Source: Yamagishiella unicocca
Lineage: Eukaryota > Chlorophyta > Chlorophyceae > Chlamydomonadales > Volvocaceae
Length of the DNA: 64,000 nucleotides
Assembly: GCA_003116995.1 (NCBI GenBank)
Contig: BDSL01000060.1
Location: 496,001-560,000 of the forward strand
Reading direction: 5' to 3'
The notes under the pieces are model-generated. The model ran no database searches. It had not been told where the DNA came from and saw only the letters and a list, made by a program, of their open reading frames with translations. Of this stretch, positions 1-11,304 are shown in pieces. A program made the position numbers and the translations under genes. Position 1 is the stretch's first letter. Each line of letters begins with the position of its first letter.

Positions 1-3000
1 CCTGCCGACGAGGCTCTGGCCGCGGTGGCTCGCTCACTGGCGGCGGGGGCCGAGGCGGTCCTGCTGGCGCAGTCTCCGCAGGCGCCCATGGCCCTGGCGC
101 CGGTGAGGTCACAAGCGGACGGCGGCCGCCGCCCCTGGCGTCAGCCTAATGGCGCAACGGGGCCAGCGACCGGAGCCCAGTCAGTGGCGGGGCTGCTGGA
201 GGCGTGTGCGGCGGTGCCGGCGGCTTGGGGATTCGCGTCCTCGGTCGTGGACGCGTGCCTTGTGGCGCTCGCGAGGGCGGCTACTGCGGGTGCTGCTGCA
301 GGTGCTACTGCCTCGCCGATGGGCGATCGGGTCGACGTGGAGCAGGCGGCTATGCGGGCGCTCAGGGTCCTGGCGGCCCTGCGCTACGTCCCGGAGTCGC
401 GGCTGCTACTGCCGCTGCTGGAAGCCTCGGCGGCGGCTGTAGCAGCCGATGGCCTGATGGCATGCCACGGAGGTGCGGCGGCGGCGGACCGGCTGGCGGC
501 TACGGTGGTGGCGGCGGCTTGTCTGGCAGAGGTGGCGGCGGCGGCGGAGGGGTCGGAGGCGGCGGACCCGCTGCGGGGCGTGGTCACGCGGATGATGGAG
601 TCTGCGAAGCGGGCCTTGGAGGACAGGTGCGAGCGGAGGGGGGCGGGCAGTGTGTGTGTGGGTTCGAGGAAGTGTGTGTGGGGGGGGGGGTATAATAATA
701 GAACCGGTGTGTGGGGGGGCGGGTCCGAGGAGCTCTCTGTCCGGGTGTTGTGACCCGTGACACCCCGCATGCGCTTGTCGCACATGCGATTGCGATTGTA
801 ACAGGCACTCCTGGATTTGCGCCGTCTCCCAAAGACGCGCCGTGGCGCTGCGTGTGTGGTAGTTGGGGGGGCTGCTACTCTGGTGTTGCTTACCGTTGGT
901 TGTATCAATCAGCACCCTGCCCCGCAGCTATCCTACCCATGTCGTGTAACCGGTTTTTGCGCCACCCCCCAAACCCACGCCCAGGCTCACCCTGCCGCAG
1001 CTAGCTGCCCTCTGCGCCTCCCTGCACAGCCTCGGGCTGATGGACGCAGCCCTGCTGTCCGTCCTTACACGCCGGCACCTGCAGCCGCTGCAGCTGCGGC
1101 CTGTGGGGCAGGGCAACCTGGGTAGCACCGCCGTTCCGCCACCAGCACCAACACCACCACCCCGATCGTCAGTGCTACAGCCGCACACCGCAGCGGACGC
1201 CGTCGCCGCCAGCCAGCTACTGCCACTGGCGGCCGCCGTGCTCCGCTGCTCCGGCCCGTCCGTCGCCGTCGCGGCCCCCCTGGAGCGCCCACCCGTCGGT
1301 CTGCCTGCGGGAGCCCTGCCGTACGCTTCCTCGGGCAGTAACCCTGGCCCCGGCAGTAGCACCGCCGACCCCCGGGCTGTAGCAGCAGCCAACGTGGTTT
1401 CGTGGCTGGCTCACATCGTCAGCGGCCAGGTTGCGGACGTGCCGTTGGAGCTGCTCGTCTCGGCCTGGCGGGCCGCACACGACCTGGCCGCCGCTGGCAG
1501 TGCCGCCGCCGTGGACTTTAGTGGCGGCTGCAACTACAGCAGCGCGGAGAGCAACGCTACCGATGGGAGATCTGCAGCCGGACCCCCGCCGGGGGCACTT
1601 GTGGAAGCTCCAGGCGGGCTCTGCGGGCTGCAGGCCGCAGCGACACGCCGGGTGCTGGAGGCCGGGGTGGACGGGTGAGGGGGGGCCACTGAGGGGCACT
1701 GCGACGCTCCCACCGGGGCGGGGCTCGTGTGTCCGTCGCGTTTGTCCGTCCGGCCGTCCACGGCCGCGGCGGCCTTTGCCCTGCCGCTCCCGGTACCGCT
1801 GACGTACTCACGTACGCACCTCTGGTCATTGCCCCTCCCCGTCCGTGTTTCCGCTCCATCCCCTCCCCGTCCGTGTTTCCTCTCCACCCCTCCCCGTCCG
1901 TGTTTCCTCTCCACCCCTCCCCGTCCGTGTTGCCCCGCTACCCCACCACCACCCGCAGCCTGCTGCTGCACCAACTAGCTGCCCTCGCGGTGTGCCTCTC
2001 GCCGCCGCGACACCAGCAGCAACAGCGGCAGCAGCAGCAGCGACGACAGCAGCACCAGTTCGTCAGCAAAGCAGCTGAAGACGAATCGACAGCGATCACT
2101 GGACCCCCAGCGGTGCGCTCCTCCTGGGTGTGGAGCCCCCTGCTGCAACCACCCCAACCGCCCCAACCTCTCCAACCGCCGTCGCAGTCCACGAGTGCTG
2201 CCGACCTGGCCGCACCGCCGGGTGGCTCGGCGTACGAGCAGCTCGTCCAGCTCGTCCAGGAGGCTCTGTCGAATCGTACCTCCCGTCATGGCGATGCGTA
2301 CGAGGTCCCCCTCGACCTCGCCTGCTCCGTCTTGCTCGACCTAGCAGCCGCGGGCGCGCTGCGCGCCGACTCCGCTCTGGCGGCGACGCTGGTCGACGGC
2401 ATGGCGTTCCGTCTGGCCGACGACGCCGGCGGCGGCGACCTGGTCGCCGTCGCCGCGGCGCTGGCGCTGGGCGGCGCCGACCCGTGGGTCGCGCAGTGCG
2501 CGTCCCGCGGCCTGCTGGACGAGCTCGCCACCGCGGTGCAGCGGCGGCTGCGGCTGCAGCCCGAGTCGCTGGTTTCGGAGCACCTGGTGCTGATGGCGGG
2601 CCGAGTGCACCAGGTTATGGTGGCGGCGGAGGGAGGCGCGGGCCGCAGCACCGCGGCGCCGCTGGCGAGTGGCGGCGGCGGCAGCAGCGGCGGCGGCGCC
2701 GCCGCCGCCGCGACGGCGGCCAGCTGCGCCAGGCTGCTGCGCGTGCTGGGCCGCGCTGTGGCGGCGCGCTGCGAGGAGCTACTGCCGGGCCAGGCGGCGG
2801 CTGTAGCAGAGATATTCGCGGCTCCCCGCCTGCGCGACACGTACCTGCTGCAGCGCCTGACGGAGGCTGCGGCGGGGGCGGAGGAGGAGGAGGAGGAGCG
2901 GAATTACACGGTGCGGCGGGACTGGTTGGTTCAAGAAGCAGCTACTGCGGCGGCGGACTGCCGCACGGGACATTCGCATGGGTTGAGGGGGGAAGGATGG

Positions 3001-4144
3001 CTAGTGAACGCAGCAACGGCCTGGGAAACGACGTGGCCACATGCCTAGCGGTGGTCGCCAAAGCGGCGCTTCTTTGCTCCCTCCCCCTTATCGCTTCCAT
3101 ACGTCGTTTCCATGTGCTTCCTCGCTACTCCCTCCCCCGCCCGCCTGTTGACGGCCGCCGTTGCTCCTGCCCTAGCAGGCCGAGCAGCTGCTCGTCCTGG
3201 CGCAGGCGATGTACGGCGCGGGGGTGCGCGACCAGCAGGTGTACTCGCCGCTGGCTCGCGCTCTGCGCTGGAGGGCCGGGCAGGCTGGAGGCGTCCCGAC
3301 GCGCACGCTGCAGGCAAGGGGGGGCGGGCCGGGGCAGGCGGGCGGGTGCGTCGCCATCGTCGTCTTGGGGGAAGCCAGCCAAAAGCAACATGCGGATGCG
3401 TTGATGTTCTCGACGGTCGTGGTGGTGGTGGTCATTATTGGGCCTTTATGGTCGATCCGTGTGCGAGGGGGTGCATGGGCTTGCGTGGCTGTGCGGGCCT
3501 AGAGCGTTCCTCGCATCCGCCGCTCACCAGCCATGCCTCTTCTCACCAACCCCGCGCGTGTTTAAACCCCTCATCCGCCTAGATTTTCTCCCCCTCCCCC
3601 TCCTCAACCTCCTACGTCGCGCAAACGGGCTTCCTCTCATACCCCCATCCCGCCAAACCCTCCCCCTCCTCCTACGTCGTTCCTCTCACGACTTTCCTCT
3701 CACACCCCGGATCCGGGCCCCCTATCCTGTCCTTGTCGCGTCAACGGTTTTTACGCCACCCCCTCACCAGGCGTCAGTCTCGCTGCTGCGGGCGCTGCGG
3801 CTGCATGACGACGCGGCGGTCCTTGAGCAGGTAGAGCTCGGCCCACCTCGCGTGTGCCTCGTAGACAGGACAAGGGACGGAAGGGCGCAACGTCCGGGGC
3901 ATCGCGGCGGTGTGTATATATCAGCTTAAATGAAGCCGCGACGCCGAAGGGACCGGTCTGAGGCCGCAGATTGGCTGTAGATGGCCTGCTGCTCGCCTCG
4001 GCTGAATCCGCGCCACATGCCTGTATGTCCCCACACCTGCACCTGTCCTGACAGCTGCCCGAGAGGCCCAGCAAGCTGAGTTTGCCTGGCGCTTGCCCGC
4101 AGGCCTTCGTGCTGAGCGTGCGACACAACCCGGGGGCCGGCTGA
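1..4144 (+). CDS. Helical-repeat protein, 3' part (5' end outside window)
   Basis: The frame is open from base 1, so the start lies upstream. Proposed exons: 1-102, 181-626, 985-1674, 1959-2910, 3179-3313, 3771-3830, 4103-4144 (TGA). All junction phases agree and give about 808 residues. The 103-180 segment is also open in frame and may be retained exon. The protein is rich in Ala and Leu and repeats short amphipathic helices of the type QLAALCASLHSLGLMDAAL, QLAALAVCL, EQLLVLAQAMYGAGVRD and SLLRALRLHDDA, as in algal organelle RNA-binding helical-repeat proteins (OPR/HPR/FAST-like). No RAP or other catalytic domain is visible, so that relation is inference. A Gln-rich stretch (about 2018-2060) and a Gly/Ala-rich stretch (about 2660-2720) look like species-specific insertions. 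The intron 3314-3770 starts with GC (GCAAGG). The gene converges on the minus-strand gene ending at 4861. Confidence 0.72.
1832..1932. repeat. Intronic minisatellite, 27 bp unit, about 4 copies
   Basis: The unit CCCTCCCCGTCCGTGTTTCC plus CTCTCCAC recurs with small changes. It lies in the pyrimidine-rich intron 1675-1958 just before the acceptor at 1958. Confidence 0.85.
3314..3770 (+). other. Probable GC-AG intron of the helical-repeat gene
   Basis: The exon ends CTGCAG and the intron begins GCAAGG; it ends CACCAG before the exon at 3771. Both neighbouring exons are in phase 0 and continue the same helix pattern. No GT donor nearby gives an open junction. Confidence 0.6.
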
Positions 4145-4860
4145 TGGGCGCCGGGGTGTGTGTGTGCGTATGTGTGGACAGTGCGTGTGGACAGTGCGTG
4201 GGCGAGCAGCAATCGCGTGTTTGGAGCTCCTCTGGCTGGGGAGCAGCAACGGCCACGAAGCGGGTGAGACGTGGGTACGGCGAGGGGTGCGCACTTGCGG
4301 CCGTGCGGGTCAGTGGGTCAGTCGGTCAATGAGTCAGCGGGTCAGTGGGGCCAATGAGTTCGTGGGTCAGTGGGCCAGGGGTCGCCACCTGGCTGGCACC
4401 GGATGTCGTCCGGGCACTTAGGCTTACAAGGGCACGCAGCGCACTGGACGCGAGTCGTGGACGGTCGGCAGCGAAGCAGCTCTCATCGCAAACCGGTGGA
4501 CGCATGTCCGTCCCACTCCTCGCATTCTGCTGGCCGCAGGACAACGGTCAAACCAAGATCGCAGGATTTCAATCAGATGAAGGACACAGCAGCAGCTATG
4601 TAGCCAGATCAAGACCGCAGCCTCCGGCGACATCGACCGACTAGTCGCCAATCATAGCTACGCACAGCGCGTTTCGGTGTCACAGTAATTAAATGTCGTC
4701 GTCTACCGTGATTCACTTCGGCGTTCTAGTCACATTATGTGGCTGGCAGGGACCGCATCGGCGACACTCTCTCCTGCGCTGACCTGATTCTGAACTCGTC
4801 CGGCCGCTGCCGTTGAGGAGTTTTGTTCCTGAGCTAGGTCGAGAGAGACGACAACCTCAG
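4145..4860. other. Convergent 3' regions
   Basis: No gene is seen. The stretch holds the 3' UTR of the plus gene ending at 4144 and that of the minus gene ending at 4861. Degenerate repeats of GGTCAGTG occur at about 4306-4380 and GTGTGTGTG at about 4155-4205. Confidence 0.6.
4424..4428 (-). terminator. Polyadenylation signal TGTAA
   Basis: Minus-strand TGTAA, 433 bases past the stop of the SPARK-like gene. TGTAA is the usual volvocine poly(A) signal. Confidence 0.55.
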
Positions 4861-7198
4861 CTAGCAACGCTTGCCTCGCGGCAGGTTCGGCCCCGAAACC
4901 AAAGCATGGGCGGCGGCTGTCGCAAGCGTCATGGCGGCTAGAAGCGGCCAGCCGGTGGTCGGGAGCCGGCCGGCGGCACCGCCCTGCGGCACCTGAGGAC
5001 TATCCGATGGAACTTGGATGGAGCCGCCGGGAGCGGCGACGGCGCCGCTGCGGCTGCCTCCGCCAGCGGTTGCGCCGTCGGCGCCGGACCCCGTCGCTGT
5101 CGTGTTCTTGCCGCCGCTGCTGGTGCCGCCGCTGCTGATGCCGGAGTGGCTGTTGCTTGGCGTGGTAGGCGTCGGAACAACGGTTGCTGTAGGACCGCTG
5201 CCGGCTGCGCTTTTATCAGTGGTATTGCCGCCACTGTTGCTGCTGCTGTTGCCGCTGTTGCTGCCGCTGCTGCTGCTGCTGTTGCCGCTGTTGCTGCCGC
5301 TGCTGCTGCTGTTGCTGCTGTTGCCGCTGTTGTTGCTGCCGCTGCTACTGCTGTTGCTGCTGCTGCTCGTGGGTGAGGTCACCGCTGCGCGGTTGGAGTC
5401 ACTGACCGGTGTCCTCGCAGCTCCGGCGATGGGTAATAGGGGTTCGGGTTGGCTGGCGGTGGCCTCGCTCTCCGCCGCAACCGGCAGCGGCTGCGGTAGG
5501 GGCGCCGGTGCGGCTGCCGGACTGGCGACACCACCGGCTCCGTTCGGGTCGCCGATGGCCTCAACATCGTCCTCTAAGTTGCCCTCATTCTCACGCTCGT
5601 AGCTCACGATTTCTGCGTGGGTGTCCATGCAGCGGGCCCGCAGTAATATATTACCCTGGCACTTTCGCCAAATACGCGCTAAGCGTTGTAGCAGGGCAGT
5701 GCGAGGATACGCAGTCCTAGGAACATTTTGTGGGCGCTATTGTCAGTAGGGCAGGCGAAGCGTAACGCCTGTCAACGCCGTCGCGCGAGGCGAGGCACAA
5801 AACGAACCCCCTTGCGCTGTCCGCCTCTGAGATTGCGAGCGAAACATGTACTACATCGTACTACGGTACTACGCGGCGACAGGCCCCCTACCTGGAGCGT
5901 CGCCGCTCTGTGCCGCCGCCTGCGCGATGCACTGGGGCGTGACAGCGCTGGTGGGGCAGGACAAGAGCTGTGTGAGGACGCGGATGTCCAGATCGGCGGC
6001 GCCCACCAGATGGGACCCCAGTGCGATCCTGTCGGGGGAGACGAGGGAGCGGGATTGTGAAGTAATTAGAGGGTGAGATCGAGAATGGTTTAAGAAAGGA
6101 TCATGGAGGCGCGATAGTTGGGACAGCGAGCAGCTGGGACATGGCTGGGAAGGGTGTCGGTGGGTGAGAGTGTGCTGTGGGTGGGAGTGCCGAGTTTTGG
6201 AGGGCGCAGTCCGGCTGGGTCGCGGAGGTAGTGCTGTGCTTGGGGTGGTAGCAACCGGGGACAGGACAAAGGCACGCTAGGATGCGGGTCCGGCTGGTTG
6301 GGCTGGTGTTGCGTGGGAGATGGGAGAGTGGCCGTCGAGTGGCACAGCTGTCGGGTGCTCGGGTCGGCAGGAGATGTATGCATGTATCGGCCCCTTGAGC
6401 TACTGTGTAGTAGTAGTAGTCCTCGTTTCAGTGGGTTTCCGATAACCTGCCCGCTGGCATCCTTAGCGCCAGACCTTTGCTACTGTGTAAGTGAAGGCCA
6501 AGACGTTTCGCGTCGAAGGGAACACGCACCAGCGGCCGATACATTGCTGTCGCACGTATCGCGCGACTAATCCGCTATGACCAGCTGACCATTCCACCTC
6601 CTTGCGACCACCGCGGCAAGGCTCGGCGCGGCAAGGCTCGCACGGCATTTCTCCGCACCCGCACCCACCGCCTCCGCCACCACCTACTGGCAGGCTTGGA
6701 AGAGGTCCTGCAGTGCCGCCTCGTCGCCGCCGCCCAACAGCTGTGCCACGTCCACGCCGCTCTTGCTCAGCCCCACGAACATCGCCCGGCCGATCTCGCA
6801 CAGGCAGGCGGTGCAGGGCGGCGGGCTGCCCTCCGGCGGCGCGACTGCAAGCGGTTGGGACGGAGGTCGGAAGCCGCAGGCGCGGCGGCGGCGGCGGTTG
6901 GTTCCCCGTACGCACACTACACAGTCCCCAGACCCACATCACCCGCGTTCGTTCGTTGCTGGTTTGAAACCCAACACCTCAGCCGTAGGTGTATTGGGCG
7001 GGCGGGCGGTCTGGACTCTAAGAGTAACTTACTGCAGCTGGTCTTGACCGCAGTGTAATCCACTTGCGCCAGTTGGTCGTCGGATATGGGGCACTCAGCC
7101 AGGCCCTGCGCGTCGCCCTCCCACACAAACAGCAGCAGTAGCAGCGGCAGCAGCGTCACAGCCCACTGCCGCGGAGAAATTAGGACCAGAGGCCTCAT
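4861..7198 (-). CDS. Secreted SPARK-like Cys-rich protein with Ser/Asn/Gly stalk and C-terminal anchor
   Basis: Four exons: 7198-7033, 6844-6688, 6028-5892, 5612-4861. Donors are GTAAGT, GTAGGT, GTAGGG and acceptors TGCAG, ACAG, CGCAG; phases 1, 2, 1 all match, giving 403 residues. The ATG at 7198 is chosen because the upstream in-frame codon is TTG. Residues 1-31 are a signal peptide (hydrophobic core LLPLLLLLFV). Residues about 35-150 are a Cys-spaced helical domain: CPIS, TSC, CTACLC, QAC, LLSC, TPQC. This resembles the SPARK domain of plant GPI-anchored or receptor proteins (inference). From about 200 the chain is a long Ser/Asn/Gly/Thr stalk. It ends in one hydrophobic segment (WPLLAAMTLATAAAHALV) and a short basic tail, so a single-pass membrane or GPI-type anchor. 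Likely role: cell-surface or extracellular-matrix protein. Function unknown. Confidence 0.72.
5220..5365. repeat. Coding triplet repeat (CTG/TTG and CCG on plus strand)
   Basis: Degenerate GCTGCTGTTGCCGCTGTTGCTG units encode the Ser/Asn/Gly stalk on the minus strand. Read on the plus strand they make a false poly-Leu open frame. Confidence 0.8.
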
Positions 7199-8473
7199 AT
7201 CTACTGCGGCGGCGGCGGTAGTAGATGGCAATGATAAAGAAACTTAAGAAACGTTCACTTAGTAACAGGCTATCGCCGCGGCTCCGTAATTGTAGACCGG
7301 GCGTGGATCTGTGAGTAGTGCGGGTGCGGAGCTTAGGGACCAGAACGATGTGCTAGGTTGCTGCAGGCAGCTGAAGTGAGGGGTAGCCTGTCAGGACAGA
7401 CGCCCGCCTGGACCGTTTTTATTATAGGACCAGCCGACGAGCGGCCTGGGAAAAGCCTCGCACCCTACCATTGATGTGCCCTCACGGCTGCTCACCTAAT
7501 CTTTCAAGGCTAGAAAGCAGCCCCATCAGGTGGGTCCTTTTGCCGTCGGTGAATCCAGCAAACGCGTATAATTCGTTGTAGGGGATGTCGCTGACAACCG
7601 CCGTCGAGCCGCGACAGCTCCATTTGGCGGTATCCATCAAGAGGCCAGAGTGCAAATCGCTGGATAATTTCCCAAGTTTTAAGCACAAGTTGCAAGAAAC
7701 TGTCCGCGGCGGCTCAGTTCATGGCTGGTAGGCTCGCCTGGCCGGCGGACGCACGCGACACAGGCGCCGGCTGTCAACCGCGACGCGACGCAGCGCGCGG
7801 GCAGCCGCGGTCGCTCGCCGCTATCGATGGCTGCGGCCCTCCACCTGCGTCTGACATGAAGGCCCCTGTTGCATCAGCCAGTCCCTTCAACGCTTACAGC
7901 TCAGGTAGTCAGGTTTCGCCCAGCTTCAGCTACCGCCCAGCTTCTGGCCTTCTGCCGCCGTCGACTAACAGCCGCTCTCTGTGGCCTACAATCACACGGG
8001 GCTTTCATAGATCGGCTTCGCTGGCAGTTGAATGGGTCGTCTTTGGATATGGGGCGAGGCCCACCACGACCCCGTTACGTACATCGTGTGGCACCTGTGT
8101 TACTACTGGCTGTCTGCCGGACGGATATCCGCCCTCCTAACGCTTTTCCTTGCAACCTTCCCAGCGGTACCGCACATCCAGCGATGCTATGCTCCACTAC
8201 AGTGTGTCTATCTAGCCTCTATCTATACGCCCTTGCAGGTCCATCGTTAGCACTTGGGCGCAAAACCCACCGACGCATCCACCGCCCGACCCAGCAGTGA
8301 GTGGCCCTGGTCGTCAACTGTTGCATCGACCGTCATCCGCCCGGTCGTAATCCTCCCATCCGCCGCCATGCCCCCTCATATGGAATCGTACAGAGGTGCG
8401 CAGACGCATCCTACCGCGCAGCACAAAGCACAGCCGGTGGGAACCAAATTAGACACACGTCTACCGTATCACA
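7199..8473. other. Intergenic: SPARK-like gene upstream region and lumen-protein 3' UTR
   Basis: About 7200-7480 is the upstream and 5' UTR region of the minus-strand gene starting at 7198. About 7890-8473 is the 3' UTR of the minus-strand gene ending at 8474. A 68-codon minus open frame (7688-7482) follows a TATGGATACC-type stretch and ends just past a GTGAGC, so it could be a leftover exon, but nothing supports a full gene. Confidence 0.5.
7894..7898 (-). terminator. Polyadenylation signal TGTAA
   Basis: Minus-strand TGTAA, about 576 bases past the stop of the lumen-protein gene at 8474. Confidence 0.5.
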
Positions 8474-9568
8474 TTATACGGAGGAGGGCGTCACCGGCGG
8501 CGCGGGAGGCGCTCCGAAACCGGGGAAGAAGGTGGACACGAAGGCGTCCACTGTGCTGATGTCCCAGGTCTCCTGCGAGGAACCACCACGTTTTTGCGTC
8601 ATGGGGGGTTATAGCCAATGAGTACGGCCATCTACCCTAGCTGAGCAGCTTAACCATGTATTGGCCCTGCGATTTGTCATCGCTCAGCAGTCCGATGGGT
8701 CACCCATTGTTGGACTTTCGCCGTCATGCCGAACTGGGAAAAACTGTATCGCTTACGTTCAGGGGTTAGAGGTTACAGCAGTATGGCCCGCATTAGTACC
8801 AGTCGCCGCGCCAGAGGCAGCACCGACCGTCAGCCTCACCTCATGTCGTACCACCTTGCCGTTGTCCGCAATTGTGTACACCGTTGTACCCGTGTACGGC
8901 TTGATCTTGAGTCCGCCCACCTTTAGGGAGCCCTCCAGCCGCCACCGCAGCACCACCGTGTTTGGTGACCCCACCTTGATCGAAATGAGGTCCGCGCGGG
9001 AGGTGGCGGGGTCGAACAGTGTCTGCAGCGCCCTCACGTAGGGCTCCACGCCTGTGGATGAGGGCGGCCGCAATTTCTCACATTCGTACGCTCGTACACA
9101 CCTGGACGTTTCTGACCTTTCTCAGCCTACGCCCGCGCAGGGTTTGCAGCCCCCCTTCTCACTCCGCCACGTCAGTATGCTTTGCGCACCTGTGACTTCG
9201 ACGGTGGGGTCCTTGAAGATGCAGTCGGACGCAAAGAGCTCGGGTGACAGGTTGCCGGTGACGTAGTACTGGCGATCAACAAAGTCGCTGCGGATTGACT
9301 CCGCTGCTTGGGATGCCACGGACGTTGCCTCGTCAGCGGCTAGGGCCGACGTGGGCGCGAGGCCCAGCCCAGCCAGTGCGGCAAGAAGTGCGACACGCCG
9401 CGAGATGGCCTGGCCCAGCGACCCAGATCGCTCACAGAATCCCGGTTCATTGTCTATAGGTGCATTACTAGTGATCCGTTTGGTGCTGTTCGCGAGTAAT
9501 CGGCAAGCCCGGCGCCCTTGTTGGCCAGCCCGGGTGGGGCAGCAAGCAAAGGTGGTCGATAGAAGCAT
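8474..9568 (-). CDS. Thylakoid-lumen DUF2358 (SnoaL-like) protein
   Basis: Three exons: 9568-9190, 9051-8840, 8572-8474 (TAA). Donors are GTGCGC and GTGAGG, acceptors CACAG and CGCAG; phases 1 and 0 match, giving 229 residues. Start at the ATG of 9568; the longer in-frame extension begins with TTG. Residues 1-80 form a bipartite plastid/lumen targeting sequence: a basic, Ser/Thr-rich part, then a twin-arginine segment (SRRVALLAALAGLGL) and a cleavage site like SALA|AD. The mature part carries the DUF2358 pattern: Asp-Phe-Val-Asp, YYVTGNL, CIFKDPT near the N-terminus; then RWRLEG, PYTGTTVYT, and the C-terminal ETWDIS and FFPGFG. Such proteins are NTF2/SnoaL-fold, of unknown catalytic role, and are common in plastids and cyanobacteria. 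The gene is divergent from the DUF4336 gene at 11305. Confidence 0.87.
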
Positions 9569-9798
9569 GATGATGTTCCGAAGAAAAAAATGAGGCAATG
9601 TAGCTTAAATAAAGAACCTTAATGATTTGGATACAGCTCAGGGTGTCTCGAGCGGTATCGCTGTCATTGTATGATACCAGTGCCTGTGAACATGCCCATT
9701 GTTTTCCGGTTGGAAGTTGAAGCAGGCCTACTCTCAATATAATAACGTTGAAATGGTTTGCGAACGTAGTTTGACCGAGTTGGTTTAAGGCGAGTGCA

Positions 9799-9840
9799 CG
9801 GAACCGTGGGTCGAACGCCGTGCCATGTCGTCGTGCTATG
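9799..9840 (+). repeat. Dispersed direct repeat, copy 1
   Basis: GGAACCGTGGGTC followed after a short variable part by TGCCATGTCGTCGTG; about 85% identical to the copy at 10691-10733. Confidence 0.75.
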
Positions 9841-10690
9841 CGATAGTAAATCCCCCAGGCAAATGGAAGCATGGAGAAAACTATAGGGATGAACGAGGAC
9901 ACCTCCGATTGTGCAGGGTTACCTTAGCGCCGAGGCTTTCCCCTTCGTCATCCCAGTGCTATTCCCTATGGACACTTACAATGACTACTGTCCGGGGATG
10001 AAATCCAGGGTCACCGGCAGCAATGGGCACTGACCGTGGGTACTATGGGCGCTGACTGGAAGCAATTCCGGCCCTCTCCGATGCACATCCGACGCACCTG
10101 ACACTCCTGGATGCAGGCCCTGTTCCGTCCATAGTGTCCTGCAGCAATTGAGACGCGGGTGGTGCTCGGGGCACCTGTTACCTGTTGCAACCGCAACTAA
10201 AGTGCGCTGAATACACATTGGACCGGGGACCCTACTGGGCCTTACGCCCGAAACGTCTTCTGCAAAGCCTTCAAAGGAGAAGTGGCCATAACTTACAATG
10301 GGCCCCAGAACATGAAGTAGGGCCATCAGGGCAGAGGGCGGCAAGGACCAAGGTGTTTGCCGGATGGTGTGGCCTACATGTTGACCGATACACGCCGATG
10401 TGTGTATGCTGGTTGGGATGATGCGGCCGCACATCAGCGTCAGAGCCAAAATTCCGATCAGGGCCCCTGATCCTTGCGAGCGGCATCTTTCATATATTAC
10501 TTTCTCATCTCGCCACTGGTCGTCCGCGGTCGTTACACGTGTCCAGCTCGGTGTTACATATTCACGAACAGACACAGGCACAGGTACTTGGACGTATATA
10601 GATAACGAAGTCTTCACTATTGTAAGGGATCAACGCCTGGATTGACGTTCGGACATACCAGTACAGCGGTACTTTGGCCGAATCGTATTC

Positions 10691-10733
10691 AAGGAACCGT
10701 GGGTCCACGACCCTGCCATGTCGTCGTGTTATG
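10691..10733 (+). repeat. Dispersed direct repeat, copy 2
   Basis: Second copy of the element at 9799-9840, same strand, 0.9 kb away. Possibly a remnant of a transposable element. Confidence 0.75.
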
Positions 10734-11304
10734 TGTAAGCGACTCTACAAGATCAAGACAATCAAATTTACAACGGAATGAACTCTCTGCTAAGTGTACA
10801 CCGGTATGCATATGCAATGTTACTGTCCTAGTGTCAGCGCGCCACGGTGTTCCCATCTTTCAGCCCAATTCCTTGTCAGGGCTGGTGTTACGATCATTTC
10901 ATCATTATCTGAGGTGAAATGCGTGAGACGATTACGAACCGCAATGGGTTTACAGTAGGCACACGCATAAAAGCATCTCGGCACATCTGGCACACGCACG
11001 TGACGTTTCAGGACGCGTTTGAGTTAGCTCAAACTTATTTATTATCGTCGACAGCAGCCATGGCGTCGGTCGTGCACGTAGCATTCCCGGGCGGTTGCAA
11101 CTGAACTACGCACACCACACATCTCTCGGCAGCGACGACTAGTGGTCTCCCTTACAGCAAACATGACTTCAAAATAAAAGTCACAAATTACCACCATTTT
11201 GGAGTCCATCCAGCACGACTACGTGTATGGTACTCGTGCGCCTGGCAATATAGGAGTGTGGCAGTAAGGGCCAACACCCAGCTATCTTCCAAAACATTCT
11301 TAGT

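Larger units (their letters stand above)
9569..11304. other. Divergent intergenic region
   Basis: No gene supported. A 210-codon minus open frame (10617-9985) begins with GTG, has no recognisable domain and no splice support. It contains a dispersed repeat pair (9799-9840 and 10691-10733). It should hold the promoters of the lumen protein and DUF4336 genes. Confidence 0.5.

Noticed and set aside
2130..3404. 424-codon plus frame, Arg/Gly-rich
   Set aside because: Shadow frame of the helical-repeat exon 1959-2910, with composition typical of an out-of-frame GC-rich exon.
5018..5602. 194-codon plus-strand frame, extremely Leu-rich
   Set aside because: It is the mirror of the minus-strand Ser/Asn/Gly stalk exon; the minus frame links in phase to upstream exons with a signal peptide.
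7482..7688. 68-codon minus frame as an independent gene
   Set aside because: Short, no partner exons found, ends beside a possible donor without a matching acceptor; kept only as a remark.
9985..10617. 210-codon minus frame
   Set aside because: No ATG start, no domain, no splice context; covers one of the dispersed repeats.
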